Of a DNA stretch of 64,000 bases, positions 32,362 through 41,297 are shown one piece after another. The stretch covers positions 3,782,001-3,846,000 of the forward strand of contig NZ_AP024660.1 of the NCBI RefSeq assembly GCF_019977395.1, written 5' to 3'. Below the pieces are notes generated by a model. It was not told the DNA's origin. It did not search any database and saw only the letters and a program-made list of their open reading frames with translations. This DNA comes from Arthrobacter sp. NicSoilC5 (GTDB lineage: Bacteria; Actinomycetota; Actinomycetes; Actinomycetales; Micrococcaceae). The position numbers were made by a program, and so were the translations under genes. Every line of letters begins with the position of its first letter. The first letter of the stretch is position 1.

Positions 32362-34122
32362 ATGCCAGATGCGCTGTTCACTCCCGGCTCCGAGTCCCAC
32401 CATGACCATTGCGTCATCGGGGTGGATTACGGAACCCTTTCAGGCCGTGCCGTGGTGGTGCGTGTCCGCGACGGCAAGGAACTGGGCAGCGCCGTCCATG
32501 AGTACCCCCACGCGGTGGTTACCGACGTCCTGCCCCGGGACACCGCGGGCGACGACGGCGCCCGCCTTCCCGGGGAATGGGCACTTCAGGTGCCCAACGA
32601 CTACCGGGACGTCCTGCGGACCGCCGTCCCCGCCGCGGTGGCGAACGCCGGGATCGACCCCGCCGCCGTCGTCGGCATTGCCACGGATTTCACTGCCTGC
32701 ACCATGGTTCCGGTCAAGTCGGACGGCACGCCCCTCAACGAACTGCCCGGCTTCGCCAACCGCCCGCACGCCTATGTAAAGCTCTGGCGCCACCATGCTG
32801 CGCAGGGCCAGGCCGACCGGATCAACCGGCTTGCCGCTGAACGGGGGGAGGACTGGCTTCCCCGCTACGGGGGCCTGATCTCCTCCGAATGGGAATTCGC
32901 CAAGGGGCTGCAGCTGCTGGAGGAGGACCCGGAGGCCTACGCCGCGATGGACCACTGGGTGGAGGCTGCGGACTGGATCGTCTGGCAGCTCTGCGGCCGG
33001 TATGTCCGCAACGCCTGCACTGCCGGCTACAAGGGCATCTACCAGGATGGCCGGTATCCGTCCGATGAGTTCCTGGCCGCCCTGAACCCGGACTTCAAAG
33101 ACTTTGTCAGCTCCAAGCTGGAGCACACCATCGGCCAGCTGGGGGACGCCGCCGGCACCCTGACGGCGGAGGCAGCCGCCTGGACCGGGCTGCCGGAGGG
33201 CATCGCGGTGGCCGTGGGAAACGTTGACGCCCATGTCACGGCCCCGGCCGCGAAGGCTGTGGAATCCGGCCAGCTGGTGGCGATCATGGGCACCTCCACC
33301 TGCCACGTCATGAACGGCAGCGAGCTGCGCGAGGTGCCGGGAATGTGCGGTGCCGTGGATGGTGGAATCGTGCCGGGCCTGTGGGGCTACGAGGCCGGAC
33401 AATCAGGCGTGGGAGACATCTTCGGCTGGTTCACCAAGTACGGCGTCCCGCCCGAATACCACCAGGCTGCCAAGGACGCCGGCCTGGGGATCCACGAGTA
33501 CCTCACCGAACTGGCATCCCGGCAGGCCATCGGACAGCACGGCCTGATCGCGCTCGACTGGCATTCCGGCAACCGTTCGGTCCTGGTGGACCACGAGCTT
33601 TCGGGCATGGTGGTGGGCCAGACCCTGGCCACCAGGCCGGAGGATACCTACCGCGCGCTGCTGGAAGCCACAGCCTTTGGAACCCGCACCATCGTGGACG
33701 CCTTCCGCGACGCCGGGGTTCCGGTCAAGGAATTCATCGTGGCCGGCGGCCTGCTCAAGAACAGGCTCCTGATGCAGATCTACGCAGACGCCACCGGCCT
33801 GCAGCTGTCCACCATCGGCTCGGAACAGGGTCCGGCCCTGGGATCGGCCATCCACGCTGCTGTCGCAGCGGGCGAATACGCGGACATCCGTGCGGCCGCC
33901 GCGGCCATGGGCGCCGAGCCCGGGGAGGTCTACACCCCAATTCCCGAAAACGCGGCCGCTTACGAAGAACTGTTCAAGGAATACAAGGCCCTTCACGACT
34001 ACTTCGGCAGGGGCGGCAACGACGTCATGCACCGGCTCAAGGCCATCCAGCGCAAAGCCGCGCGCACCGGCCTCTCCGGCGCAGGCTCCGTTTCCGAATC
34101 ACCCGTGGAGGTGTCCGCATGA
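32362..34122 (+). CDS. araB: Ribulokinase AraB
   Basis: AraB phosphorylates L-ribulose with ATP. The 586-residue protein is an FGGY-family kinase: the N-terminal ATP-fold strand is [14 protein letters not shown], and the C-terminal domain has [17 protein letters not shown] and [20 protein letters not shown]. This length and the TLSGR signature are those of bacterial AraB, not xylulokinase. ATG 32362 has GGAGG 8 nt upstream. The stop overlaps the araD start (ATGA). It is first in araB-araD-araA, divergent from the sugar importer. Confidence 0.95.
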   Translation: MPDALFTPGSESHHDHCVIGVDYGTLSGRAVVVRVRDGKELGSAVHEYPHAVVTDVLPRDTAGDDGARLPGEWALQVPNDYRDVLRTAVPAAVANAGIDPAAVVGIATDFTACTMVPVKSDGTPLNELPGFANRPHAYVKLWRHHAAQGQADRINRLAAERGEDWLPRYGGLISSEWEFAKGLQLLEEDPEAYAAMDHWVEAADWIVWQLCGRYVRNACTAGYKGIYQDGRYPSDEFLAALNPDFKDFVSSKLEHTIGQLGDAAGTLTAEAAAWTGLPEGIAVAVGNVDAHVTAPAAKAVESGQLVAIMGTSTCHVMNGSELREVPGMCGAVDGGIVPGLWGYEAGQSGVGDIFGWFTKYGVPPEYHQAAKDAGLGIHEYLTELASRQAIGQHGLIALDWHSGNRSVLVDHELSGMVVGQTLATRPEDTYRALLEATAFGTRTIVDAFRDAGVPVKEFIVAGGLLKNRLLMQIYADATGLQLSTIGSEQGPALGSAIHAAVAAGEYADIRAAAAAMGAEPGEVYTPIPENAAAYEELFKEYKALHDYFGRGGNDVMHRLKAIQRKAARTGLSGAGSVSESPVEVSA

Positions 34123-34847
34123 GCGCCTCAGCAGGCGCCGGAACCGGCCTCCTGGAAACCATCGCCCGAGTCCGGGCGGAAGTGTGCGCCCTGCACGCCG
34201 AGCTGACCCGGTACGGCCTGGTGGTGTGGACCGCGGGCAACGTCTCCGCCCGCTTGCCCGGCACCGACCTCATGGTCATCAAGCCCTCCGGTGTCTCCTA
34301 CCAGGACCTGACCCCCGAGCAGATGATCGTGACCGACCTGTACGGCACCCCGGTCAGGGGCACCAACCTTGGTGGGGGCGGCACGGTCGACTGGGGCAAC
34401 CCGCCGCTGTCCCCGTCGTCGGACACCGCCGCGCACGCCTATGTGTACCGGCACATGCCGGAAGTGGGCGGGGTGGTGCATACCCACTCCACCTACGCCA
34501 CCGCCTGGGCCGCCCGCGGCGAAGCCATCCCGTGCGTGCTGACCATGATGGGGGACGAGTTCGGCGGGTCCATCCCAGTGGGCCCGTTCGCGCTGATCGG
34601 CGACGACTCGATCGGCCACGGGATCGTCGAGACGCTGAAGAATTCCAAGTCCCCGGCGGTCCTGATGCAGAACCACGGCCCGTTCACCATCGGCAAGGAC
34701 GCCCGGTCCGCCGTGAAGGCCGCCGTCATGTGCGAGGAAGTGGCCCGCACCGTGCACATTTCCCGGCAACTGGGCGAGCCGCTGCCCATCGACCAGGACC
34801 ACATCGACTCCCTCTACGCCCGCTACCAGAACGTTTACGGCCAATAA
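34119..34847 (+). CDS. araD: L-ribulose-5-phosphate 4-epimerase AraD
   Basis: AraD converts L-ribulose-5-phosphate to D-xylulose-5-phosphate for the pentose phosphate pathway. The 242-residue protein is a class II aldolase-fold enzyme. The zinc-binding HTH is in [14 protein letters not shown], a third His is in [11 protein letters not shown], and [12 protein letters not shown] is the phosphate-site loop. It starts at ATG 34119 overlapping the araB stop, with GGAGGTG upstream. araA follows after 29 nt. Confidence 0.95.
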   Translation: MSASAGAGTGLLETIARVRAEVCALHAELTRYGLVVWTAGNVSARLPGTDLMVIKPSGVSYQDLTPEQMIVTDLYGTPVRGTNLGGGGTVDWGNPPLSPSSDTAAHAYVYRHMPEVGGVVHTHSTYATAWAARGEAIPCVLTMMGDEFGGSIPVGPFALIGDDSIGHGIVETLKNSKSPAVLMQNHGPFTIGKDARSAVKAAVMCEEVARTVHISRQLGEPLPIDQDHIDSLYARYQNVYGQ

Positions 34848-34876
34848 CCGGCCCAAAACTCTTCCCAGGAGAATCC

Positions 34877-36397
34877 ATGAGCACCGCAGCAAACACCTCC
34901 CTCGACGGCTACGAAGTCTGGTTCCTCACCGGCAGCCAGCACCTCTACGGGGAGGAAGTCCTCAAGCAGGTGGCCGCCCAGTCGCAGGAGATCGCCAACC
35001 AGCTCAATGCCTCCTCGTCGGTTCCCGTGCGGATCGTGTGGAAGCCGGTCCTGACCGACTCCGATGCCATCCGCCGCACCGCCCTGGAGGCAAACTCGGA
35101 TGACTCGGTCATCGGAGTGACGGCCTGGATGCACACCTTCAGCCCGGCCAAGATGTGGATCCAGGGCCTGGACCTGCTGCGCAAGCCCCTGCTGCACCTG
35201 CATACGCAGGCCAACCGCGACCTGCCGTGGGCGGACATTGACTTCGACTTCATGAATCTGAACCAGGCCGCCCACGGCGACCGCGAGTTCGGCTACATCC
35301 AGTCCCGCCTGGGCATCGCCCGGAAGACCGTCGTCGGGCACGTCTCCAACCCCGAGGTGGCCCGCCAGGTGGGCTCCTGGCAGCGCGCCGCCGCCGGCTG
35401 GGCCGCCGTCCGGAGCCTGAAGCTCACCCGCTTCGGCGACAACATGCGCAACGTCGCCGTGACCGAAGGCGACAAGACCGAGGCCGAGCTGCGCTTCGGC
35501 GTCGCGGTCAACACCTGGTCCGTCAACGAGCTCGCGGACGCCGTCCACGGTGCTGCAGAGTCCGACGTCGACGCCCTGGTGGCCGAGTATGAGGACCTTT
35601 ACGACGTGGTGCCGGAGCTCCGCGCAGGCGCGGCCCGGCACGAATCGCTGCGGTACGGCGCCCGGATCGAACTGGGCCTGCGCAGCTTCCTGGAAGGCAA
35701 CGGCTCCGCCGCCTTCACCACGTCCTTCGAGGACCTCGGAGCCCTCCGCCAGCTGCCGGGCCTGGCCGTGCAGCGGCTCATGGCCGCCGGGTACGGGTTC
35801 GGCGCCGAGGGCGACTGGAAGACCGCCATCCTGGTCCGGGCCGCCAAGGTGATGGGCGCCGGCCTCCCCGGCGGCGCGTCCCTCATGGAGGACTACACGT
35901 ACCACCTGGAACCCGGCTCCGAAAAGATCCTGGGCGCCCACATGCTCGAGGTCTGCCCCTCCCTCACGGCAGCAAAGCCGCGGCTGGAAATCCACCCCCT
36001 GGGTATCGGCGGCAAGGAAGACCCTGTCCGGTTGGTGTTCGACGCCGACGCCTCGCCAGGCGTCGTCGTCGCCCTGTCCGACATGCGGGACCGTTTCCGC
36101 CTGGTGGCCAACGCCGTCGACGTCGTTCCCCTGGACCAGCCGCTGCCCAACCTCCCCGTGGCCCGCGCGCTGTGGGAGCCGAAGCCGGACTTCGCCACCT
36201 CGGCCGCCGCCTGGCTGACCGCCGGCGCCGCCCACCACACCGTGCTCTCCACCCAGGTGGGCATGGACGTCTTCGAGGACTTCGCCGAAATCGCCAAAAC
36301 CGAACTGCTCACCATCGACGAAGGCACCACCATCCGCCAGTTCAAGAAGGACCTGAACTGGAACGCGGCCTACTACAAACTGGCCGGCGGGATCTGA
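34877..36397 (+). CDS. araA: L-arabinose isomerase AraA
   Basis: AraA isomerises L-arabinose to L-ribulose, the first step of the pathway. The 506-residue protein is of standard length. [16 protein letters not shown] is the family N-terminus, and [17 protein letters not shown] and [12 protein letters not shown] hold substrate and metal site regions. ATG 34877 follows AGGAGA. The last metabolic gene of the operon, it is followed after a short gap by a LacI regulator. Confidence 0.96.
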   Translation: MSTAANTSLDGYEVWFLTGSQHLYGEEVLKQVAAQSQEIANQLNASSSVPVRIVWKPVLTDSDAIRRTALEANSDDSVIGVTAWMHTFSPAKMWIQGLDLLRKPLLHLHTQANRDLPWADIDFDFMNLNQAAHGDREFGYIQSRLGIARKTVVGHVSNPEVARQVGSWQRAAAGWAAVRSLKLTRFGDNMRNVAVTEGDKTEAELRFGVAVNTWSVNELADAVHGAAESDVDALVAEYEDLYDVVPELRAGAARHESLRYGARIELGLRSFLEGNGSAAFTTSFEDLGALRQLPGLAVQRLMAAGYGFGAEGDWKTAILVRAAKVMGAGLPGGASLMEDYTYHLEPGSEKILGAHMLEVCPSLTAAKPRLEIHPLGIGGKEDPVRLVFDADASPGVVVALSDMRDRFRLVANAVDVVPLDQPLPNLPVARALWEPKPDFATSAAAWLTAGAAHHTVLSTQVGMDVFEDFAEIAKTELLTIDEGTTIRQFKKDLNWNAAYYKLAGGI

Positions 36398-36436
36398 CCC
36401 AGTGGCACGGCTGAGGTGCCGGCCCCGGCGGCTGCC

Positions 36437-37468
36437 ATGGAGCGGAACCCCGTGACGGACGGCAGGCCACCCCGGCTGCCAACGCTCGAGGACGTGGCGG
36501 AACTGGCCGGGGTTTCGCACCAGACCGTGTCACGGGTGGTCAACAGCCACCCCAATGTCAGCTCCGGCACGCGCGGCAAGGTGGAAGCGGCGATTGCCGC
36601 ACTCGGCTACCGCCGCAACACCGCCGCGCGGAGCCTGGTCACCCGGCGCTCGCAGACCATCGGCGTCCTGGGCAGCGAGCTCTCGCAGTACGGCCCTGCC
36701 AACACCCTGCTGGGAGTGGAACGTGCTGCACGGGACGCAGGATACTTCGTCAGCGTCGCAGCGCTGCGGGAGGTCAACCGGGACGCGATCCTGGACGCCG
36801 TCCGGCACTTCCTGGACCAGTCGGTGGACGGAATAGTAGTGATCGTTCCGCACCTGGAGACGCTGGCGGCCTTGGCGGAACTGCCCATTGGAGTGCCTGT
36901 GGTTGCCGTCGGTCCCACCGGAAATGACTCCGTGGGCGGGGTCAAGGTGGACCAGCGCCGCGGCGCAGAACTGGCAGTGGAACACCTCATCGGGCAGGGG
37001 CACGTCCGGATCGGACACGTCGCGGGACCGCAGGACTGGATCGACGCCGTAGCCCGCGCCGAGGGCTGGCGGGGAGCGCTGGACTCCGCCGGGCTCGAGG
37101 CAGACCTGATCATCGAGGGCGACTGGAGCGCGGGCAGCGGATACGAGATCGGCAGGCGGCTGGCAGCCGGCCGCAGCGCCACTGCGCTCTTCGTTGGCAA
37201 CGACCAGATGGCCCTTGGAGTCCTGCGCGCATTGAACGAGGCAGGCATCAAGGTGCCCGGGGACGTATCCGTGGTGGGCTTCGACGACCAGCCCGAGGCC
37301 GGCTATTTCAGTCCCCCGCTGACGGTGGTCCGGCAGGACTTTGAAGAACTGGGCCGGCGGTGCATGGACATGATGCTCACTGCGTTCGATGGCACGGGCG
37401 GCCCCCGGACCCTTGTGGTGGAGCCCGAGCTCGTCCTGCGCAGCAGCACGGCCCCGCCGGTGCGGTAA
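36437..37468 (+). CDS. LacI-family regulator of the arabinose unit (AraR-like)
   Basis: The 343-residue protein has a LacI helix-turn-helix (TLEDVAELAGVSHQTVSRVV) and a sugar-binding effector domain (IGVLGSELSQYGPANTLLG through VSVVGFDDQPEAGYFSPPLT). ATG 36437 is chosen; GTG 36416 is possible and neither has a clear ribosome site. It lies 39 nt after araA in the same direction and is probably cotranscribed. It is the natural candidate to bind the two identical operators between chvE and araB, with L-arabinose or a pathway intermediate as inducer. Confidence 0.9.
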   Translation: MERNPVTDGRPPRLPTLEDVAELAGVSHQTVSRVVNSHPNVSSGTRGKVEAAIAALGYRRNTAARSLVTRRSQTIGVLGSELSQYGPANTLLGVERAARDAGYFVSVAALREVNRDAILDAVRHFLDQSVDGIVVIVPHLETLAALAELPIGVPVVAVGPTGNDSVGGVKVDQRRGAELAVEHLIGQGHVRIGHVAGPQDWIDAVARAEGWRGALDSAGLEADLIIEGDWSAGSGYEIGRRLAAGRSATALFVGNDQMALGVLRALNEAGIKVPGDVSVVGFDDQPEAGYFSPPLTVVRQDFEELGRRCMDMMLTAFDGTGGPRTLVVEPELVLRSSTAPPVR

Positions 37469-37544
37469 CGCCAGGGCCGCGGAATTAATCCGGAGGAGAC
37501 GGCGGCGAAACGTGGCCACAACAATAGCTGCGTAGGTTTCAGGC

Positions 37545-37748
37545 ATGACGCCTACCCTGTTCGTCCGGCTCCGCGGCTGGCTGCTGGACACCCTCACTTT
37601 CGACTCCGAAACGGACGCCGCCGGCGCCATGGCTGACGCCACCCGGTGGGGCTGGCTGCCGGCCTTGAGCGGGGTGTCCATCGGAGCCGGCCACGCCCGC
37701 TCGGTGCACGCGGGAACAACGGCAGAAACCGGCCCGATGTCTGGTTAA
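37545..37748 (+). CDS. Possible small protein, unknown function
   Basis: A 67-residue frame starts MTPTLFVRLRGWLLDTLTFD. TAGGTT at 37533-37538 lies 6 nt before the ATG, the spacing of leaderless genes here. I recognise no family. The first 20 residues could be amphipathic; the rest is Gly/Ala-rich. It may be a chance open frame in GC-rich DNA. Confidence 0.35.
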   Translation: MTPTLFVRLRGWLLDTLTFDSETDAAGAMADATRWGWLPALSGVSIGAGHARSVHAGTTAETGPMSG

Positions 37749-37840
37749 GCACACTATTGCGCCGGTAGCGGGATAATGCCCTAAACTGCTTCACTGAGGT
37801 GCCTGAAATGGCGCTGCGCAGCAACGAAAGTGAACATGCT

Positions 37841-38143
37841 ATGGCTACCGATTACGATGCTCCACGCAAGCAGGAAGAAGAGTCGCCGGCCGACTCTCTC
37901 GAGGCCCTCCAGGCATCACGGAGCGGCAACGCGCAGACCGCGGTTATCGATGTCGACGAGAACGACACCGCTGAAGGTATCGACCTGCCCGGCGCCGACC
38001 TCTCCAACGAGGAACTGACCGTCATTGTGGTTCCCGAGCAGTCTGACGAGTTCACCTGCTCGTCGTGCTTCCTGGTCCGCCACCGGTCGCAGGTTGCCCG
38101 CGAAAAGGACGGCCTGAAGTACTGCCGCGACTGCGAAGGCTAA
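37841..38143 (+). CDS. DUF4193 zinc-ribbon protein
   Basis: The 100-residue protein matches the actinobacterial DUF4193 family: start MATDYDAPRK, a long acidic middle (ENDTAEGIDLPGADLSNEEL), and a C-terminal zinc ribbon with two cysteine pairs (CSSC and CRDC). The function is unknown; such small acidic zinc-ribbon proteins often bind partner proteins. ATG 37841 matches the family start; an in-frame ATG at 37808 would add 11 residues. A strong terminator follows. Confidence 0.9.
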   Translation: MATDYDAPRKQEEESPADSLEALQASRSGNAQTAVIDVDENDTAEGIDLPGADLSNEELTVIVVPEQSDEFTCSSCFLVRHRSQVAREKDGLKYCRDCEG

Positions 38144-38163
38144 ATTTCCATCCTGGTTTCCCG

Positions 38164-38195
38164 GCGCCGGCCACCTCACCCGAGGTGGCCGGCGC
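38164..38195 (+). terminator. Rho-independent terminator after the DUF4193 gene
   Basis: A perfect 14-bp GC-rich stem (38164-38177 with 38182-38195) with a 4-nt loop is followed by TTCTTTGT, starting 20 nt after the stop. Confidence 0.85.
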
Positions 38196-38330
38196 TTCTT
38201 TGTCCTGTGCTGCTTTGGTCCGGCTGCTTGGCCCGGTGCCGCCGTCGTTATCAAAATGACCCCTCGTTTCCGCCCGCGAACGCTCCTACGCTGGAAGCAT
38301 CCAATGGCTCTCATTTTGGATGGCACTGCA

Positions 38331-38882
38331 ATGAAAAAGTTCTTCATCTGGCTCGCAGCCGTCCTGCTGGCTGCAGGCCTGGGCCTGGTGGCTCCGGGCG
38401 CCGCCTCGGCAACCACGTCGTACTGCGGACTCACGTGGGGTTCGCTGATGAAGTCGGACGGCGCCATGGGCGGCGCACCCGTGACCAATGTCCGGACCGG
38501 GCAGCACTATTGCTTTGACCGGCTGGTGGTTGACCTAAGCGGCGCGCCGGCCCCCGGCTACACGGTCCGCTACGTCCCCCAGATCATCCAGGACGGCTCG
38601 GGAGCAGTGGTGCCAACGCGGGGCGGCGCCCGGCTGCAGGTCGTCGTCAAGGCGCCGGCCTATGACAACAACGGCCAGCCCACCTACACCCCTGCCGACA
38701 AGGCTGAGCTCTCCAACGTTTCGGGCTACCAGACCTTCCGCCAGGTGGTTTGGGCCGGAAGCTTCGAGGGCCAGACCACCATCGGGCTCGGCGTCCGTGC
38801 CCGGCTGCCGTTCCGGGTGTTCACCCTCGACGGCCCGGGCTCCGGCTCACGCCTGGTGGTCGATGTGGCGCACTACTGGTGA
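38331..38882 (+). CDS. Secreted AMIN-like domain protein
   Basis: The 183-residue protein begins with a classic signal peptide, MKKFFIWLAAVLLAAGLGL, with probable cleavage after APGAASA. The mature part (FDRLVVDLSG, YTVRYVPQII, LQVVVKAP, FRVFTLDGPGSGSRLVVDVAH) has the strand pattern of the AMIN-like domain seen in secreted actinobacterial proteins. The family is suspected to bind cell-wall or extracellular polymers. ATG 38331 is preferred because it starts the signal peptide exactly; ATG 38304 has a better ribosome site (GGAAG) and would add nine residues. A bidirectional terminator follows. Confidence 0.85.
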   Translation: MKKFFIWLAAVLLAAGLGLVAPGAASATTSYCGLTWGSLMKSDGAMGGAPVTNVRTGQHYCFDRLVVDLSGAPAPGYTVRYVPQIIQDGSGAVVPTRGGARLQVVVKAPAYDNNGQPTYTPADKAELSNVSGYQTFRQVVWAGSFEGQTTIGLGVRARLPFRVFTLDGPGSGSRLVVDVAHYW

Positions 38883-38903
38883 GCCATCCGTCGTCGCCAA
38901 CAC

Positions 38904-38942
38904 AAAAGGTGCCGTGCCCCTGGCGGGGGCACGGCACCTTTT
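38904..38942. terminator. Bidirectional terminator
   Basis: A perfect 17-bp stem (38904-38920 with 38926-38942) has AAAA and TTTT at its outer ends, so it can terminate both the AMIN-like gene and the convergent permease gene. The loop is 5 nt. Confidence 0.9.
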
Positions 38943-38953
38943 TGGGCTGGAGC

Positions 38954-40510
38954 CTATTCCGGAACGACCAGCGCGGGGGTGTCCTGCTTGAGGGTTTCGC
39001 CGCGGAAGAAGCCCGGGTGAGTGCGGGACATGACCAGCATGACCACGGCACCCAGGGCCAGGATGCCCACGCCCAGGATGAACACCAGGCCCACGCCGAA
39101 CACCTCGGAGCCGCTGCCGAACTCCGGTGCCAGGCTGTCCACGGCGGTCTGGACAAACACCACGAACAGGCCCACGCCGCCCACCACCGGGCATACCAGC
39201 CGCAGCACGAAGTGGCGCACGCTGTTGAACAGGCTGTGGCGGAAGTACCAGGTGCAGGCCAGGGCGGTGAGGCCGTAGTAGAAGCAGATCATGAGGCCCA
39301 GGGCCAGGATAGTGTCGTTCAGGACGTTCTCGCTGACCACGTGCATCACTGCGTAGAACCCCGCTGACATCACGCCGGCGGCGATGGTGGCGAAGCCCGG
39401 CGTGGCGAACTTCCTGCTCATTCTGCTGAAGGGTTCCGGCAGTGCGCCGTAGTGGGCCATGGCCAGCAGGCTGCGCGACGGCGACATGAAGGTTGACTGC
39501 AGGGACGCAGCGGAGCTGGAGAGCACGGCGAGGGACATCAGGATGGCGAACGGGCCCATGATGGGGGAGGCCAGTGCGGTGAAGATGTTTTCGTGGTTTT
39601 CAGCGTTGTTCAGGCCGTTGCCGGTATCACCGACGCCGGCAAACATCATGGTGGCGATGCTGACCAGCAGGTAGATGGCCAGGACGATGACGGCGGTCAG
39701 GGTGCCTGCCACGCCGGCGGTCTTCTTGCCGTTGGCCGTTTCCTCGTTCACGGTGAGGCAGACGTCCCAGCCCCAGTACACGAAGATCGACAGGGAGATG
39801 CCGGCGGCAATCTGACCGAACGTCTCGATCCTGGTGACATCGAACCACTCCCAGCTGAACGGGATGGCCGTTTCCGAGGTGGACCAGTTGGCAAAGGCCA
39901 TCACGACGAACAGGCCCAGCACCAGCAACTGGAAGCCCACCAGGCTGTACTGCACCAGCTTGGTGGTGTGCAGGCCGCGGTAGCTGACCCAGACGGCCAG
40001 CGCCACGAAGACGAAGCAGGTAATGACGTTCAGGCCTTTGTTGTCCGCCAGGTCCGCCAGTTCGGGGGAGCCGGTGAGCTGTGACAGGAAGAGGTAGAAG
40101 AAGTCGACGGCGACGCCCGCCAGGTTGGACAGCACGATGATGTTTGCCGCCAGCAGGCCCCAGCCGCCCATCCAGCCCACCCACGGGCCAAAGGCCTTGG
40201 TGACCCAGGTGAAGGTGGTGCCGCTGTCCGGGGAGTCGGCGTTGAGTTCCCGGTAGGCCAGCGAGACCAGGATCATGGGGATGAACCCGATGAGGAAGAT
40301 GACGGGCAGCTGGAGGCCGGCTTCATTGACGGTAGGTCCCAGTGCGCTGGTGAGTGTATATGCGGGGGCGATGGTTGAAATGCCCAGGACGACGACGGCC
40401 AGGAGCCCGAGCTGGCCGCCCTTGAGTCCCTTGGCGCTGACGCCGTCCGCGGAGGGGGCGTGGGCGTGCGGACCGGGTTTGGCAGTACTGGTGCGGATTG
40501 TCTCTGTCAT
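38954..40510 (-). CDS. APC family amino acid permease
   Basis: The 518-residue protein has about 12 membrane helices and the APC-fold landmarks GISTIAPAYTLTSALGPTV (helix 1, with the unwound glycines), a hydrophilic N-terminal tail, and a helix 6-like segment GISLSIFVYWGWDVCLTVNEE. It should import an amino acid or polyamine with protons or sodium; the substrate cannot be fixed. ATG 40510 is the only plausible start. It stands alone between a terminator and the divergent dps gene, 221 bp away. Confidence 0.9.
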   Translation of the reverse strand: MTETIRTSTAKPGPHAHAPSADGVSAKGLKGGQLGLLAVVVLGISTIAPAYTLTSALGPTVNEAGLQLPVIFLIGFIPMILVSLAYRELNADSPDSGTTFTWVTKAFGPWVGWMGGWGLLAANIIVLSNLAGVAVDFFYLFLSQLTGSPELADLADNKGLNVITCFVFVALAVWVSYRGLHTTKLVQYSLVGFQLLVLGLFVVMAFANWSTSETAIPFSWEWFDVTRIETFGQIAAGISLSIFVYWGWDVCLTVNEETANGKKTAGVAGTLTAVIVLAIYLLVSIATMMFAGVGDTGNGLNNAENHENIFTALASPIMGPFAILMSLAVLSSSAASLQSTFMSPSRSLLAMAHYGALPEPFSRMSRKFATPGFATIAAGVMSAGFYAVMHVVSENVLNDTILALGLMICFYYGLTALACTWYFRHSLFNSVRHFVLRLVCPVVGGVGLFVVFVQTAVDSLAPEFGSGSEVFGVGLVFILGVGILALGAVVMLVMSRTHPGFFRGETLKQDTPALVVPE

Positions 40511-40731
40511 GGCACCACTTTCTGGAAGGCTGTGAGACGGAGGTCACTATATGAATGGCGTTCATTTAGTATGGGGGTGGCGGGCGTGTGATGCAAGACG
40601 CAATATGAAGCACACTCGTTTATGACTGGTTTTCGAAATTAGTAAGCTCACTGAGAAATTGTCTTTGGCCCTGCCGCCGCGCCGTCCACGGCTGGTAGCG
40701 TCTGCCGTACTGGACCAATTGAGGAGGACGC

Positions 40732-41211
40732 ATGAAAGCTTCACCGACACTGACCAACAACCTGCAGGCCGTCCTGGCGGACCTGATCGAGCTCCACATC
40801 CAGGGCAAGCAGGCGCACTGGAACATCGTGGGCACCAACTTCCGCGACCTCAACCTGCAGCTCGATGAGATCGTCGACGCCGCCCGCCAGTTCGCCGACG
40901 ACACCGCCGAGCGCATGCGTGCCCTGCACGCGCTTCCCGACGGCCGCAGCTCCACCGTGGCCGGGACCACCAGTCTGGCCCAGTTCCCTGACGGCCTGAT
41001 CAGCACTAAGGACGCGATCGAGCGGATCGTCGCCGCCATGGAGGCCGCCGTGGGCACCATGCGCAAGGTCCACGACGAGGTAGATGAGGAAGACCCCACT
41101 TCGGCGGACCTCCTGCACGAGTTCATCGCCAGGCTGGAGCAGTTCGCCTGGATGGTGCAGGCGGAAAACATGAAGCCCACCGCCAAGGTCACGGCCGCCG
41201 ACTCCAAGTAG
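40732..41211 (+). CDS. dps: Dps ferritin-like protein
   Basis: Dps forms a dodecamer that oxidises and stores iron and can protect DNA. The 159-residue protein has the four-helix ferritin fold with QAHWNIVG at the inter-subunit site. Aligned by spacing to E. coli Dps (H51, H63, D67, D78, E82), the residues are H29, N41, D45, D56 and E60. The second histidine is therefore replaced by asparagine (codon AAC at 40852). The lysine-bearing C-terminal tail could contact DNA. GAGGAGG lies before ATG 40732. A strong terminator follows, so it is monocistronic. Confidence 0.93.
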   Translation: MKASPTLTNNLQAVLADLIELHIQGKQAHWNIVGTNFRDLNLQLDEIVDAARQFADDTAERMRALHALPDGRSSTVAGTTSLAQFPDGLISTKDAIERIVAAMEAAVGTMRKVHDEVDEEDPTSADLLHEFIARLEQFAWMVQAENMKPTAKVTAADSK

Positions 41212-41226
41212 CGGACATCCGGCAGG

Positions 41227-41269
41227 GCGTCCTGCGCCGGGGCAGCCCCGGCGCAGGACGCTTTCTTTT
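41227..41269 (+). terminator. Rho-independent terminator after dps
   Basis: A perfect 16-bp stem (41227-41242 with 41246-41261) with a tight 3-nt loop is followed by TTTCTTTTT. It starts 15 nt after the dps stop and separates it from the convergent MFS gene. Confidence 0.92.
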
Positions 41270-41297
41270 TGCCCCGGACAGCACTGCCGTTGTACTG

